Of a stretch of DNA of 57,211 nucleotides, positions 39,079 to 49,626 are shown piece by piece. The notes under the pieces are model-generated. The model had not been told where the DNA came from and made no database searches. It was given only the letters and a program-made list of their open reading frames with translations. Location of the stretch: the IMG/VR virus record IMGVR_UViG_3300025632_000017, positions 1 through 57,211 of that record; one strand, written 5' to 3'. How positions within the stretch are numbered: position 1 is the stretch's first letter; the number at the start of each line of letters is the position of its first letter. Both the position numbers and the translations under genes were made by a program. Origin of the DNA: a virus.

Positions 39079-40617
39079 TTACTGTCTATCGTTCTGTCTA
39101 AACTCTAGCAGGGCTGTGTCTAGAGTGAATGTAGGGTTTATAGAATTGTCTTCAATACGAAGGGCTATAGTCTTACCTGAGCCAATAATATTTGTGTTGT
39201 AGATCTTGTCTAACTCACCCCCGTATGTAGAGGTGTTAAACACAGAGTTAGATTCCCCAAATATGAATACAGATGTACCCGTACTTTCTACGCTCTGTGT
39301 AGCGGGTTGTATAACACCTGTGTTTGTAGATGAACCAAAGTCATACTTAACGTTAAGATCCAGAGTCATACTGCCAGTAGGTTCTGCATACAGTGTCATC
39401 TTGTAGAATGACTTACGCATCTGAGGATCAGACAGAGGCATATAGGGTGACTCGTAAATAGCCTCAATAGGTAGCCCATCAAAGCTTGATCCTGTATCTA
39501 ACTCATATACATAGCCATCCGTATTAGCAAAAGCAATAGTCTCAGCTGTATCTGTGTACCTACTGTCTGCTACAAAAGCTTTTACCCCCTTAGTTGTAGA
39601 CCAGCTAATACCAGACGCACCCTGTGATACAAACTTAGTAGCGATTAAGCCTTTAGATGCTTCATGTTGTTCTGACTCTATATAAGCAAAGATATGATAC
39701 TGAGCTTTCTCTCTCATAAGTACAGAACAGAAGTTAGGCGTACTGCCAAGGAACGTGGTAGCATCCTTAGCTATAGGATCAGAAGCAATATCCAACCCAA
39801 AGTCACCAATGCGATCCGTAGCACTCAGCAAGCGGATACCATCAGGAGCAAGGTACATAATGTCACCACCAACTTCCTGAATAGTGTCACCATTAACACA
39901 GCCAATACGGTCTGTAATAGGTGCTACCTGAAAGTCTGCTGCGGTGTTACCTGTTATGCGTTTAATGCTGTCAGTAGTAAAGACTATAAGCTGGTCACGG
40001 AAGACAGCTAGACCTGTTATCTCATTAGCTACGTTGATAGAGCCAGCGCCATTAGCTGCACTAAAGTCATCTACAGTAAAGGGTGCAGTAAAGTATAGGT
40101 TGTTACCCTTGGCGTAGAATGCTGTATCCTTAAACACTGCTACATTCTCTGCACCTAGTACATCTGTGCTACCTGTAATAGCTGTGAGAGTATTGCCTGA
40201 TGTGTTGTACGTAGCAGGGTAGTTATTACTATCTACAAAGATAACTTTATCGTCACCGTCTAGGTTATATAGAACATGCTTAGCCTTACCACCAAGCAAA
40301 GGTCTTGCACCCATGGATGTCCACGTAGTACCTGTGCCGTAGTAGTACTCTGTTACGTTAGAACCGTTCTGTCTAGCTACAACAATACGCCCAGAGCTTA
40401 TCACTTTGAGTGCTAGGATAGGGCCAGACCCAGGTACAGCTGCAGTGCTAAACTTCTCAAAGCCTTTGATCTTAGAGTAGCCACCCTCTTTGCTAGACTC
40501 AAAGTTCTGCAAGATAGTAGCAGAACCCACAGCATTACTACCCTGTTGTAAAGGGCTAAGGTTAGAGATGAGACCGCCTCTAAACTCAATAGGGAATGTC
40601 TGCCACTGTGTAGCCAT
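39079..40617 (-). CDS. Tail nozzle / DNA-stabilisation protein
   Basis: A 512-residue beta-rich protein with repeated blades ('ILALKVISSGRIVVARQNG', 'AVFKDTAFYAKGNNLYFT', 'GGDIMYLAPDGIRLLSATD'), a beta-propeller plan like P22 gp10 or the T7 gp12 nozzle. It closes the tail tube below the adaptor encoded just upstream (40617-41306), with which it overlaps by one base. The N-terminus (PIEFRGGLISNLSPLQQG) is typical of these nozzle proteins. Confidence 0.75.
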   Translation of the reverse strand: MATQWQTFPIEFRGGLISNLSPLQQGSNAVGSATILQNFESSKEGGYSKIKGFEKFSTAAVPGSGPILALKVISSGRIVVARQNGSNVTEYYYGTGTTWTSMGARPLLGGKAKHVLYNLDGDDKVIFVDSNNYPATYNTSGNTLTAITGSTDVLGAENVAVFKDTAFYAKGNNLYFTAPFTVDDFSAANGAGSINVANEITGLAVFRDQLIVFTTDSIKRITGNTAADFQVAPITDRIGCVNGDTIQEVGGDIMYLAPDGIRLLSATDRIGDFGLDIASDPIAKDATTFLGSTPNFCSVLMREKAQYHIFAYIESEQHEASKGLIATKFVSQGASGISWSTTKGVKAFVADSRYTDTAETIAFANTDGYVYELDTGSSFDGLPIEAIYESPYMPLSDPQMRKSFYKMTLYAEPTGSMTLDLNVKYDFGSSTNTGVIQPATQSVESTGTSVFIFGESNSVFNTSTYGGELDKIYNTNIIGSGKTIALRIEDNSINPTFTLDTALLEFRQNDRQ

Positions 40618-41306
40618 TAGTAATATACTCTCGTGTCTCGCAGGTATTCAGTGCGATTAATATGTAAGCTACGTAATTGTTTAATGCCTTGCTCAAACTT
40701 TTGTAGTGCTAATTGTGATGCCTGCATGTCACCACGGAACTGATAAACGTAGTACATAGCGCCATCAACGATGGTATAACGGTATTGCTCAGGGAGTGTA
40801 GGTACATCTGTAGAAAGCTCTAGATCGTAGCCTGTACGGAAGTACTCATACACTACTTCATACTCTTTATCGGGAGTAGGGTAAAAGATCAACTCTCTAC
40901 TAGGTGTACGTACAACATGCGTTGGTGTATTTCTTATACTTGTGGTAGAGTTATACTCAGTATCTGCATACTTGTCAAGCCATTCTTCGTATGTTAGTAC
41001 TTTTAGTTTGACTGTACCAACATTAAGATCATCATCACGCTTGATGCGGAAGGTGTTCATGTTAATAGTTTTACTATCATAAGGCATACTATAACGTACT
41101 TCACCGGGAAGTAGTACTTCTGTTTCTTCTACATGGTTCCACGGCCACTCAAACTCTTCCTGATTGACATGGCGAATAGCTGAGTTAACAGCATCCTTAG
41201 CAAAGCTGTAGTAGCCTGTAGCTGTAGGGAAGTTAGCACTCGTAAGTTCTACTTCATTAAGGCGGCGGTTAATATCGTTAACTAGGCTAATGTAGTCGTA
41301 TGCCAT
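40617..41306 (-). CDS. Head-tail adaptor (tail tubular protein A-like)
   Basis: A 229-residue protein: 'LVNDINRRLNEVELTSANF', 'DAVNSAIRHVNQEEFEWPWN', 'PTHVVRTPSRELIFYPTPD' and 'LPEQYRYTIVDGAMYYVYQF'. These helical and strand blocks match the tail-tube adaptors (T7 gp11 role) found in marine podoviruses, which form the ring between portal and nozzle. It is placed between the fibre-adaptor and nozzle genes. Confidence 0.8.
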   Translation of the reverse strand: MAYDYISLVNDINRRLNEVELTSANFPTATGYYSFAKDAVNSAIRHVNQEEFEWPWNHVEETEVLLPGEVRYSMPYDSKTINMNTFRIKRDDDLNVGTVKLKVLTYEEWLDKYADTEYNSTTSIRNTPTHVVRTPSRELIFYPTPDKEYEVVYEYFRTGYDLELSTDVPTLPEQYRYTIVDGAMYYVYQFRGDMQASQLALQKFEQGIKQLRSLHINRTEYLRDTRVYY

Positions 41307-41308
41307 TC

Positions 41309-41626
41309 TTACTTCTCCTTGACACGCAGAAATACGCTGCGCTCATACTGTAATCCGCCTATTGTGGTTATCTTACACGTAATTCTGTAACGTTTATTAT
41401 TTGTACCTAAACTCAAGCGGATAGTAGCCACAGTTGTAGTGTTAGTAGCCTGTACAAACTGTAGCCCATCTACAACATCTGTATTGTTCACTTCTGTTTT
41501 AACACCTACTGCGTCATCAATATACCAAGTGACGCCAGAAACAGCATCACCACTCAAGAAACGAGACCAGTCTATGCTGTAATCAAGTAACTCATCTTTA
41601 TCTTTATCAGGCCACTTATATGACAT
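41309..41626 (-). CDS. Fibre/tail adaptor-type small protein
   Basis: A 105-residue protein (MSYKWPDKDKDELLDYSIDW...), a single immunoglobulin-like or beta-sandwich domain ('GVTWYIDD', 'ATIRLSLGTNNKRYRITCKI', 'YERSVFLRVKEK'). This W-P-x-K-D...D-Y start occurs in small tail proteins of marine phages, often called fibre-tail adaptors. It lies just upstream of the adaptor gene. The exact role is inferred. Confidence 0.65.
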   Translation of the reverse strand: MSYKWPDKDKDELLDYSIDWSRFLSGDAVSGVTWYIDDAVGVKTEVNNTDVVDGLQFVQATNTTTVATIRLSLGTNNKRYRITCKITTIGGLQYERSVFLRVKEK

Positions 41627-41636
41627 AGGCTATCCT

Positions 41637-42500
41637 TTAGGCTGCAATATTTACTGTTCTGCTTGCTGAGAATACAGCGTCTATAACTATTGTTCTGTTA
41701 TCTTCTGCTATATGTACAACGTGATTTAAGGGTTGAGGATTGGTGTATAACGTCCTGTCTCTACTGTAAGCATCTGCCTCAAAGGGGAAGTTGACAGCAG
41801 TAACTGTAACAGCTGATACCGCAGTTGTACCTACTACGTCTTCTAGTCTCTCTGCTACATTTACTATTACAGGGTTGATTGTAGCAGTTGCTACTACCGA
41901 AAGCAAGGACTCTGATACGTCAATCTCAAAAGAGTCTAGGCTGGTAGGTTCCACAGTACCCTGTGCTGAAACACCTACTATAGACTGTAAGGAGTCAGCG
42001 TGTGGTATGATAGCAGTAACACTACCTGTAGCAGAAGCGCTATCTAGAAGCTCTGAGATATGTACCGTTAAACTACCTGCAAAACCCGTAGCCGATACAG
42101 AAAGAAGGTTCTCACTAATATCAATCTCAAAGCCACCTGCACTAACAGGCTCTAAAGCAGTTGAACCTGATACTGAAGCAAGTGTATGATTACCTTTAGC
42201 ATCGTACCCTACAGTAGCTACATTTCCTGTAGCGGATACACTGGAGAGTAGTTCAGAGAGGTTAACCTGTACTGTACCAACAGATACTGTAGCACCAACA
42301 GAGTTTGTAACTTCATCAGGGTTTAGTGTTAGACTACCTACCGTACCTGTAGCTGATACAGACGCTAGTAGTTCAGATACATTAACAGTTGTAGCTGTTA
42401 TGCTACCCGTAGATAGTACAGACGCTAGAGCTACGACAGCAGATATACCAGCCTGAGATGCAGCTAAAGGTGTTGTAGCTAGTGGGGTAAAGCCAAACAT
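41637..42500 (-). CDS. Repetitive SVSATG protein of the virion
   Basis: A 287-residue protein made of about eight degenerate repeats with core 'VSELLASVSATGTV' (for example 'VNLSELLSSVSATGNV', 'VHISELLDSASATGSV'), each around 25-35 residues. The N-terminus is hydrophobic (FGFTPLATTPLAASQ) and the C-terminal 60 residues (FPFEADAYSRDRTLYTNPQP...) form a separate domain. No cysteine. It probably makes a repetitive beta-strand spacer in the tail or a head fibre. Function unknown. Confidence 0.65.
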   Translation of the reverse strand: MFGFTPLATTPLAASQAGISAVVALASVLSTGSITATTVNVSELLASVSATGTVGSLTLNPDEVTNSVGATVSVGTVQVNLSELLSSVSATGNVATVGYDAKGNHTLASVSGSTALEPVSAGGFEIDISENLLSVSATGFAGSLTVHISELLDSASATGSVTAIIPHADSLQSIVGVSAQGTVEPTSLDSFEIDVSESLLSVVATATINPVIVNVAERLEDVVGTTAVSAVTVTAVNFPFEADAYSRDRTLYTNPQPLNHVVHIAEDNRTIVIDAVFSASRTVNIAA

Positions 42501-42520
42501 ACTGTATTACTCTCTACGCA

Positions 42521-42913
42521 TTAGGGTTTAGTGGGCCATGTAATGTCAGCGGGAAAGCCAGATTGCTGTGGTACATCCCTTAGTAAAGAACGATAAGCAG
42601 CCCATGCAGCTTGATCTACAGGAGCATCAGCAACCTGTGTCCAGTCAGATGAGGTCAAGAGTGCATCACGTTCTTGACGGGCTATTATAGCAGGGTCTAC
42701 TGGCTCAGGTTCTGGCTCAGGTTCTGGCTCAGGTATGTCCTCTACAGCCCAAGCTGTACCATCCCAACGTGCCAACTGTGCGTCTGTTGTTGAGGGTGGC
42801 GCAGTCTCTACGCAACCTGCTGGGATAAGCATATTGCTTTCATCCATAGGGTCTTGGTCTGCTGTTGTGATGCCTATGAAGACACCATCAATGTCGGTTT
42901 GATATACGTTCAT
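42521..42913 (-). CDS. Tail-fibre assembly chaperone, copy 2
   Basis: A 130-residue protein. An N-terminal domain (VYQTDIDGVFIGITTADQDP) is followed by an EP repeat (EPEPEPEPEP) and a C-terminal block 'ERDALLTSSDWTQVADAP', 'WAAYRSLLRDVPQQSGFP', DITWPTKP that matches the phage tail-fibre assembly chaperone family. It directly follows the 881-residue fibre gene and probably helps that fibre fold or trimerise. Its C-terminus is a paralogue of the protein at 45588-46001. Confidence 0.8.
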   Translation of the reverse strand: MNVYQTDIDGVFIGITTADQDPMDESNMLIPAGCVETAPPSTTDAQLARWDGTAWAVEDIPEPEPEPEPEPVDPAIIARQERDALLTSSDWTQVADAPVDQAAWAAYRSLLRDVPQQSGFPADITWPTKP

Positions 42914-42925
42914 ATCTGTGTCTCC

Positions 42926-45571
42926 TTAGTATTTGATGCAGGCTAGAAGGGCTATGTTGCGTGGGCGAGTTTCACCGCTTGTAGATGACGAAACACGGGC
43001 GCTAGGTGAGTTAGCAGAATCAAAGTCCAATCTTGTAGCGTTTCCATATCCAATACCTGAGTTTCGTGCGCCACCTACCCTATAATCATTAAACACACCA
43101 CTGCCCGACCCAATATTAAAGTGTTCAGCAGATGTATTATATCCACCTGTAAGCCTCTGCATTTGGTCAAGCTGTGAGCTACCAAAGCTACGTCCACTAT
43201 CAACACCACGACTGTCATCCCAGCCACGGATAAATTCACCACGAAGGTCAGGCACGTTAAACGACCCACCAGAGCCACCATATGTATAGCCGATAGCTGA
43301 GAATAGGTCTGGATATGCACTTGTGCCTAGTGATGCACCGTTAGCTTTGATATAACCAGACGGGGCAGAGCTACCTGCGTGATATATGATAGAGCCAGCG
43401 GGAGCACCTGCGTCAATACCTGTTAAGTTAGAACCATTACCTGTAAAGTTAGAGGCTGATACGGTGCCGTCTGCAGTAAAATTACCGTTTTCTTCAAAAT
43501 GAAATCTGTCACCGACTCCATTAAAATGCAGCGACATGGACGACCGGCTATTTCGCGTGTCATGGACAAGCCAAATATAGTTAGCATCAGCACTGGTGTT
43601 TTTAAGACCAAGCATATATCTTTGGGTTGATTCTAAATATATAGGATAAGCTGATCCAGAACTAATGCTTAACCATCCGCCTGTTCCCGTGAAACCAGCA
43701 CCCATGCTAACTCTGCTATTAGCATGGATGCGCATTGCTTCAGTGCCATTGGTACTAGAAGTTACATCAGTGGTATTATTAACAAAGAAACTTAAGTAAC
43801 CACCGCCATTTGTTCTTCCAGCAATAATGCTATTTTGACCATTGTTACCTAGCTGCAAATGCTGCCAATCTAATGTGGATCTATAGCTATCAGTACCATT
43901 ATATCTAACATTTAGTTGTCCTGTAGATTCAATAGTCAAACTTCCATTCATGTTGTCAGAAGTGTCACTACGCAGATAAGATGACCCCTGCACACCATCC
44001 AAGAGATCAGCATCTAGGCCAGAGCCTGAGCCGTCCGTTGTGCTGGTCCATACTTCACTCCAGCTTAACCAACTATTGTTATTATCGTTTCGTGAACGTA
44101 TCCACGTTCTGTTGTTGCTACCATAGTATGTTGCAAGTTGTGTACCTTCATTAGAACCGTTACCCGCAAAATTGTAGACATTTACATAGCTAGTAGGATA
44201 ATTCCCAGTACCGCCTGTCCCCCTTGATGTAGCCCAAAAGCTGTCTGGATCGTAAGTATCAATGTTTTGAGTTTCACGATTAAAGTGCATATCTAGCGTT
44301 GTGTTTGTATGAGTATGACTGTCATTAGCCACCGTCACACTCAGCGTAGCATTACCTGAGCCATCCCAAGAGACAGAACCGGATGCGTCACCGCTTAGGG
44401 AGAGGGTACGTGCAGTGGTCCACTTGTCGGCATTGGGGTGGTAGTCATCGTGGAATATGTATTTGTTGGTGCCTGATGTGCCTACACGATAATGCAATAA
44501 CCCTGTTTCAGTGAAACCCATACGAGCAATCTCGCCAGTGGTATTGGCATACTTAATAACAGAATAGTAATTACCATCACTGCGATTAACGGTAAGTTGA
44601 TCTGCGAAACCACCAGAAGCAAGTGTAAGAGTACCACTCATAGTATCGCCAGTGACATTCACAAAACGTGAGTCTGCTTCTGTCTCTGTATAGTAGCGAC
44701 CATCAAGGTTAGCAGAAGAAATACCTGTAATATGCCCATACGTATCAAGAGTAATGTCTTGAATGACTGTGCCATTAGAGTTGTCCACAGAGGCTTGGCT
44801 AGATGTGTCAGCATGACTAATAGTACGGTTAGCAGTTAAGTCTCCACCACCAGTAAGACCACTACCTGCTGAAACGGTAATAGTCTTATTAGCTTTAGTG
44901 CCAATATTAGTAGCTGTAGTAGTAGCAAAGTTTGGATCGTCACCAAGCGCAGCAGCTAACTCATTAAGCGTATCAAGCGTACCTGGTGCAGAATCAACAA
45001 TATTAGCTACAGCTGTATCGGCGTAGCTAGTGTAGTAAGAACCGTGTTGACCATCTAGAGTATCTGCATCTACGTTTAACGCATCAATGTCAGCCTTTGT
45101 TTGATCTGCAGTGGCACCAGCCTCAATCCCATTCAGCTTGCTGTGATCAGCGTCAGTGAAGACATTGCTATCTGTAGCCGCCTCGACCAATGAGCGAATT
45201 TCAGATGCCGTTTGATCACCTGTCGCACCTGTTTCAATACCTGCTAACTTGCTTTGCTCTGCATCACTAAACTCGTTGGTGTTAGCATTACTTTCATAAG
45301 CAGTCTTAATCTCTGCAGCAGTCTGATCTGCAGTAGCACCCGCTTCAATACCGTCTAGCTTACTATGATCTGCATCAGTAAATACGTTAGTGTCAACACC
45401 AGCAGTTATAAGAGCACGGATCTCTGAGTGTGTCTGGTCTCCTGTAGCACCATGTTCAATGCTGTCTAGCTTACTACCATCAGACGCAATATCACGCCCA
45501 TCAATAGTACCTTGAGCTATAATGTTACCACTAGCATCTAGCAGATCAGCTAAGTCACGTGCTTTAGTCAT
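42926..45571 (-). CDS. Tail fibre with C-terminal collar domain
   Basis: An 881-residue fibre. The N-terminal third has '[20 protein letters not shown]'-type repeats and '[17 protein letters not shown]', shared with the 987-residue fibre. The middle is beta-rich, and the end is a phage tail collar domain: 'PAGSIIYHAGSSAPSGYIKA', 'FNVPDLRGEFIRGWDD' and 'ETRPRNIALLACIKY'. The tip would contact the host receptor. A fibre chaperone gene follows at 42521-42913. Confidence 0.85.
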   Translation of the reverse strand: MTKARDLADLLDASGNIIAQGTIDGRDIASDGSKLDSIEHGATGDQTHSEIRALITAGVDTNVFTDADHSKLDGIEAGATADQTAAEIKTAYESNANTNEFSDAEQSKLAGIETGATGDQTASEIRSLVEAATDSNVFTDADHSKLNGIEAGATADQTKADIDALNVDADTLDGQHGSYYTSYADTAVANIVDSAPGTLDTLNELAAALGDDPNFATTTATNIGTKANKTITVSAGSGLTGGGDLTANRTISHADTSSQASVDNSNGTVIQDITLDTYGHITGISSANLDGRYYTETEADSRFVNVTGDTMSGTLTLASGGFADQLTVNRSDGNYYSVIKYANTTGEIARMGFTETGLLHYRVGTSGTNKYIFHDDYHPNADKWTTARTLSLSGDASGSVSWDGSGNATLSVTVANDSHTHTNTTLDMHFNRETQNIDTYDPDSFWATSRGTGGTGNYPTSYVNVYNFAGNGSNEGTQLATYYGSNNRTWIRSRNDNNNSWLSWSEVWTSTTDGSGSGLDADLLDGVQGSSYLRSDTSDNMNGSLTIESTGQLNVRYNGTDSYRSTLDWQHLQLGNNGQNSIIAGRTNGGGYLSFFVNNTTDVTSSTNGTEAMRIHANSRVSMGAGFTGTGGWLSISSGSAYPIYLESTQRYMLGLKNTSADANYIWLVHDTRNSRSSMSLHFNGVGDRFHFEENGNFTADGTVSASNFTGNGSNLTGIDAGAPAGSIIYHAGSSAPSGYIKANGASLGTSAYPDLFSAIGYTYGGSGGSFNVPDLRGEFIRGWDDSRGVDSGRSFGSSQLDQMQRLTGGYNTSAEHFNIGSGSGVFNDYRVGGARNSGIGYGNATRLDFDSANSPSARVSSSTSGETRPRNIALLACIKY

Positions 45572-45587
45572 GTTTAAGTCCTACGTA

Positions 45588-46001
45588 TTAGGGTTTAGTC
45601 GGCCATGTGATGTCATGTGGGAAGCCAGCTTGATCTGTGATGTTCAACAAGTCAGTGCGATACTGTGTCCACTCAGCCTGTTTAGCTGCGGTGAGGTCTG
45701 CCCAGCGGAGAGCGTTAGACACGATAGGGTCAACCTCTGTGACCAAGCGATTGTCACGCTCTGCACGAACACCTGCGGCTGCGGCTACATCTAGCTCTAC
45801 TTGTGTAGGCGGAACATATGCAGTGAAGTCATCACCGATCAGAGCCATGACTGCATCGTTGTCGATGGTTGTATCTGTGTCATAATCAGTCAGCAGGTAG
45901 GGTATCCACCCGTAATCTGGGTGGTTAATCTCCACATCAATGACTGTGTTTGCTGCGTTCTTTGATGCCGCATTACGGACTTGTGTAATTGCAATACTCA
46001 T
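45588..46001 (-). CDS. Tail-fibre assembly chaperone, copy 1
   Basis: A 137-residue protein (MSIAITQVRNAASKNAANTV...), ending 'RDNRLVTEVDPIVSNALRWA', 'WTQYRTDLLNITDQAGFP', HDITWPTKP, the tail-fibre assembly chaperone signature. I chose the ATG at 46001, which shares a base with the preceding stop; the frame is open upstream but the extra residues look non-coding. It lies downstream of the 987-residue fibre group, so each large fibre seems to have its own chaperone. Confidence 0.8.
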   Translation of the reverse strand: MSIAITQVRNAASKNAANTVIDVEINHPDYGWIPYLLTDYDTDTTIDNDAVMALIGDDFTAYVPPTQVELDVAAAAGVRAERDNRLVTEVDPIVSNALRWADLTAAKQAEWTQYRTDLLNITDQAGFPHDITWPTKP

Positions 46002-46306
46002 TATGAAACCCTTACAGCAACAGTTAAACATTGTCGGTCTGTCCTAACCTCTTGTCCCATAGCTCTCCATGTGCCACTAGGAGTACCGCTGGGGTACTGA
46101 GAGTAAACTGCGGCGTTAAAGACGTGCCAACTTGAGTATGTTAGGCCGCTACTATAAAGAGACCCAGCATTAAAACCGCCATACCGCCCAAGAACAGCAT
46201 AACTCCCAACAGCACCAAGGTCTGTACTAGCACCCGCCCCACTCACAATATTTACAAGGTTCCTACTGTCATCAATAACCGTAGTACCATTAACTTTAAT
46301 CGCCAT
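46001..46306 (-). CDS. Small tail-associated beta protein
   Basis: A 101-residue protein starting MAIKVNGTTVIDDSRNLVNI, the opening found at the N-terminus of many phage fibre proteins, then a short Ser/Gly/Tyr-rich domain ending 'QCLTVAVRVS'. It resembles a truncated or mini fibre, perhaps a remnant or an alternative tip. It overlaps the chaperone gene by one base. Confidence 0.65.
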   Translation of the reverse strand: MAIKVNGTTVIDDSRNLVNIVSGAGASTDLGAVGSYAVLGRYGGFNAGSLYSSGLTYSSWHVFNAAVYSQYPSGTPSGTWRAMGQEVRTDRQCLTVAVRVS

Positions 46307-46336
46307 CTTCGTGTCCTTCCACTATTAGCGTTATGA

Positions 46337-46639
46337 TTACCAAGGAACCCCAGCGGTAGTCGTTGGGTTCAACTCAGCGTTAATCTTGTCAGCAATGGCT
46401 GTCTCAACGTCAGCTTTCACGACAGTGTTCCAGACCCAAGCAAGCACGTTGGCTTGAGTTAAGCTATCAAATGCAATGAAGTCAGAGGCAGATGCGTCCG
46501 GTGTCCATGAGGTTGTCCCGTATGAGGAAGCAGTAGCCTCCCCATCAACACCCTCGCAGCGCCAGTGTGCCACTGTGACACCACCGTCTGCTGTGTTGCG
46601 CTCAAGATTTGCGATAGTCCATGTGTATGTAATAGCCAT
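46337..46639 (-). CDS. Small tail protein (DUF7936-like)
   Basis: A 100-residue protein: 'AITYTWTIANLERNTADGGV', 'DFIAFDSLTQANVLAWVWN', and an Asn/Pro-rich end. The T-Y-T-W-x-I...D-F...F..LT...V..WV pattern recurs in small genes beside fibre genes in marine phages (I believe DUF7936). Probably a fibre accessory. Confidence 0.65.
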   Translation of the reverse strand: MAITYTWTIANLERNTADGGVTVAHWRCEGVDGEATASSYGTTSWTPDASASDFIAFDSLTQANVLAWVWNTVVKADVETAIADKINAELNPTTTAGVPW

Positions 46640-46641
46640 AG

Positions 46642-49605
46642 TTACTCTCCTAGTTTAGCTTTAAGCTCGTCAATCTGAGCTTGTTGTTCCTTCATGGCTT
46701 CGATCAAGAGAGCCACCATGTTTCCGTACTTAACTGACTTGATGCCTTGGTCATTTGTGCTGACTACATCCGGCAGTACAGCTTCCACTTCCTGAGCGAT
46801 TACGCCGACCTCTGAGTTGCCATTCTCGATCCAATCGAATGAGACACCACGCAAAGACTTAACGGCATCCAGAGAGCCTGTGAGCGTCTCTACGTTTGTC
46901 TTGAGAGTAGCGTCTGAGGTGGTGTTGAAGTTGGCAGCGTTTACTGTGCCTGAGAAGTAGGCGTCTTTGAAGGCTACAGCTGATAACCCTAAGTCAATAG
47001 CACTACCTCTAGAATCACCGTCATTGTTCACGGGGTAAATACGATCTGCACCATTGTCGAAAAGTAGCTTGGTATTGGAGTTTCCTAAGTACAGTCTGGA
47101 TTGGCCGTTTGCTAGTTTAGCCCCAAGGTCTCCTGCATATACGCCGTCTTTATAAATACCAAGAACTGGCCCATCATTTCCATTACGGCCAAAGGTGCCT
47201 GTACGGCCTTGATATGCAGAAGAGAAAAACAACCCATCATTTCTAATGGCAAAACCATTTGTAGTATTTCCTACACCCGGCTGTGTTGAACTAGACTGAC
47301 CCACAAGCAGGTTGCCGCTGGCATCAAATGTTGCAAAATCGCTTGTAACATTACCAATAACTAATTGATCAGAGCCTCCTAATTTCATCTTCATCTTGTT
47401 AGAAGATGCAACAACTTCCAGAGAGGAAGCAGATCCACCTGTTGCCCCGCTATTTGCAAAAAGACTTAGTAACGATAGCGTGTCCCCAGAGTCAGGAGCG
47501 CCAACAGTCAGTCTAGAAGAAGCAGACGTATGGTTAATCGCCACATTCCCGTTGCTCAAGATGCGCATGGCTTCGGAGCCGTTTGCAGTAAAGCGCATAG
47601 AATTATCAGAGTTAAAGTAAGCCAATTGACCAACATCAATGTCGGCACTATCACCTAGGTTTACATAACTAGCCCCGCCAGATGTTGTAGCCTCAAGGGT
47701 TAAAGCAGCGTAATCACCAGAACCTTTTACATGAAGTTCTGTTGAGGCACTTGTAGTTCCCAGCCCAAGTCTCTCCGTACTCGCATCCCAGAAGAACTTT
47801 GGTGTCGTGCCTGTGTCCTCGTAGAAGCTGATGTCGCCGTTTGCCGCTACAAGTAAACGCTGTGCAGGTGTTGCTCCTGTCTTTACTCTGAAAATACCGT
47901 TGGCACTTACTTCTGCACCATCTACATTGTTTTCAGGCGTAAAATAACGATCATCGTTAAACTTCAGTTTATCACCTGCGGTTAGTGTAATATCCCCATC
48001 CACAGTCAGCCCATCAGCCGTCACTGTGCCAGTTACGTCAATACCTGTGGAGGTGGTGGCGAGTTTAGGAGAGTTGGCATGGTATAAAGAAACTGCAGCA
48101 TTAGGATTTATATACATACCAGTAGAATTACCGGCAGTATTCATAAATACTTGATCTTCCGCTCTAATTTGAAGAGAATATCCGGCGGTATTTTCTTTAA
48201 TAATAGATGTATTGCCGTCAGAATAGATTTCTAAATCTCCGCCTGACCCAAAGATGGCTTTGTCGTTGTCACCGAAGGACAAGTTGCCAGTCATGCTATC
48301 GCCAGACTTAGAAACTTTAGAAGCAATATTGTTAGCAGTGGTAGTAGCAAAGTTAGGGTCATCACCTAATGCTGCTGCTAGTTCGTTTAATGTGTCTAGT
48401 GTGCCAGGAGCAGAATCTACAAGGTTAGCTACTGCGGTATCTGCATAGCCTGTGTAATAACTACCGTGCTGCCCGTCTAGTGTATCTGCATCTACGTTAA
48501 GAGCATCAATATCAGCTTTGGTTTGGTCAGCTGTCGCCCCGCTCTCAATGCCATTGAGCTTTGTGTGATCGGCATCTGTAAATACGTTGCTGTCAGTCGC
48601 GCTTTCTACAAGTGCGCGGATTTCGGCGGCTGTTTGATCGGCTGTAGCTCCGGCCTCAATACCTGCAAGTTTAGATATATCTCCAGCAGTTGTGAACTTG
48701 TTAGTAGTAGATGTATCACTAATATCGTCAGCATCAAGTACTACAGCACCTGTCTGTGTGTTTACACTGTCAACAGTATTTACTTCAGCACCTGTCTCAA
48801 TACCAGAAAGTTTTGTCTGCTCAGCATCAGTGAAAGCATTAGTGTTAGCGTTATTCTCGTAGGCTGTTTTAATCTCAGCATCTGTCTGGTCAGCTGTAGC
48901 GCCTGCTTCTACACCATCTAGTTTAGTACCATCTGTAGCTACATCTCTGCCATCTACAGTACCAGTAACTGTAATATTGCCAGTAACATCAATACCTGCA
49001 GCAAAGTCTACGTTAGCGTCAAACTGCCCACCAGTAACTTTAGATACTGTGTCAGCTAGAGTAAAAGCCTTAAATGCTACAATGTTAATCTCGTCACTGA
49101 GTGCAGCACCTGCAGTAAGCGTTACTGTGTTACCACCTGATACAGAGTAGTCTTGGCTGTTGCCCTCAAGAACAATACCATTCATGAAGACAATAATGTT
49201 ATCTTCAAAGAAGGCTAACTGATTGCTGTTATCATCATTACCAGTAAATACTGTCTGACCAGCTGTAGCTGTGAAGTAGAAGTAATCAATAGATCTACTA
49301 CCAAGGTTCTCAATATCAGTAGCAGAAGTAGTAATAAAAACTTCTTGTTGACCCGATAGATTGAGTAAGGAACCTGTTGAGCTTTCCTCTAACGAGCGAG
49401 ACATTGTAGTGCCACTGTGTGTATATACACCTGTGCCTACTTCCCAGTCATTAGTATCTACAATAGTGTATCTAACGGAGTTGCCATCAAGGATACCACC
49501 ATCAGAGAAAGTCTGGAAACTCTCTACTGCAGAGCCAAGCGTAATTGTGCCAGTACCCGTAGTAGCAGATGTAACCTTTACACGGTTAGCAAACTTAATC
49601 GTCAT
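46642..49605 (-). CDS. Tail fibre/spike with S74 chaperone domain
   Basis: A 987-residue fibre. The first 130 residues form a marine-phage attachment domain ('[20 protein letters not shown]'). Then come '[14 protein letters not shown]' and '[18 protein letters not shown]' repeats shared with the 881-residue fibre. The end is an intramolecular chaperone of the peptidase S74 family: '[19 protein letters not shown]' (Ser-Lys dyad), '[16 protein letters not shown]', '[19 protein letters not shown]'. S74 domains assist trimer folding and then cut themselves off. Confidence 0.9.
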   Translation of the reverse strand: MTIKFANRVKVTSATTGTGTITLGSAVESFQTFSDGGILDGNSVRYTIVDTNDWEVGTGVYTHSGTTMSRSLEESSTGSLLNLSGQQEVFITTSATDIENLGSRSIDYFYFTATAGQTVFTGNDDNSNQLAFFEDNIIVFMNGIVLEGNSQDYSVSGGNTVTLTAGAALSDEINIVAFKAFTLADTVSKVTGGQFDANVDFAAGIDVTGNITVTGTVDGRDVATDGTKLDGVEAGATADQTDAEIKTAYENNANTNAFTDAEQTKLSGIETGAEVNTVDSVNTQTGAVVLDADDISDTSTTNKFTTAGDISKLAGIEAGATADQTAAEIRALVESATDSNVFTDADHTKLNGIESGATADQTKADIDALNVDADTLDGQHGSYYTGYADTAVANLVDSAPGTLDTLNELAAALGDDPNFATTTANNIASKVSKSGDSMTGNLSFGDNDKAIFGSGGDLEIYSDGNTSIIKENTAGYSLQIRAEDQVFMNTAGNSTGMYINPNAAVSLYHANSPKLATTSTGIDVTGTVTADGLTVDGDITLTAGDKLKFNDDRYFTPENNVDGAEVSANGIFRVKTGATPAQRLLVAANGDISFYEDTGTTPKFFWDASTERLGLGTTSASTELHVKGSGDYAALTLEATTSGGASYVNLGDSADIDVGQLAYFNSDNSMRFTANGSEAMRILSNGNVAINHTSASSRLTVGAPDSGDTLSLLSLFANSGATGGSASSLEVVASSNKMKMKLGGSDQLVIGNVTSDFATFDASGNLLVGQSSSTQPGVGNTTNGFAIRNDGLFFSSAYQGRTGTFGRNGNDGPVLGIYKDGVYAGDLGAKLANGQSRLYLGNSNTKLLFDNGADRIYPVNNDGDSRGSAIDLGLSAVAFKDAYFSGTVNAANFNTTSDATLKTNVETLTGSLDAVKSLRGVSFDWIENGNSEVGVIAQEVEAVLPDVVSTNDQGIKSVKYGNMVALLIEAMKEQQAQIDELKAKLGE

Positions 49606-49626
49606 GGATAGGTATCCTTGTGGTGT

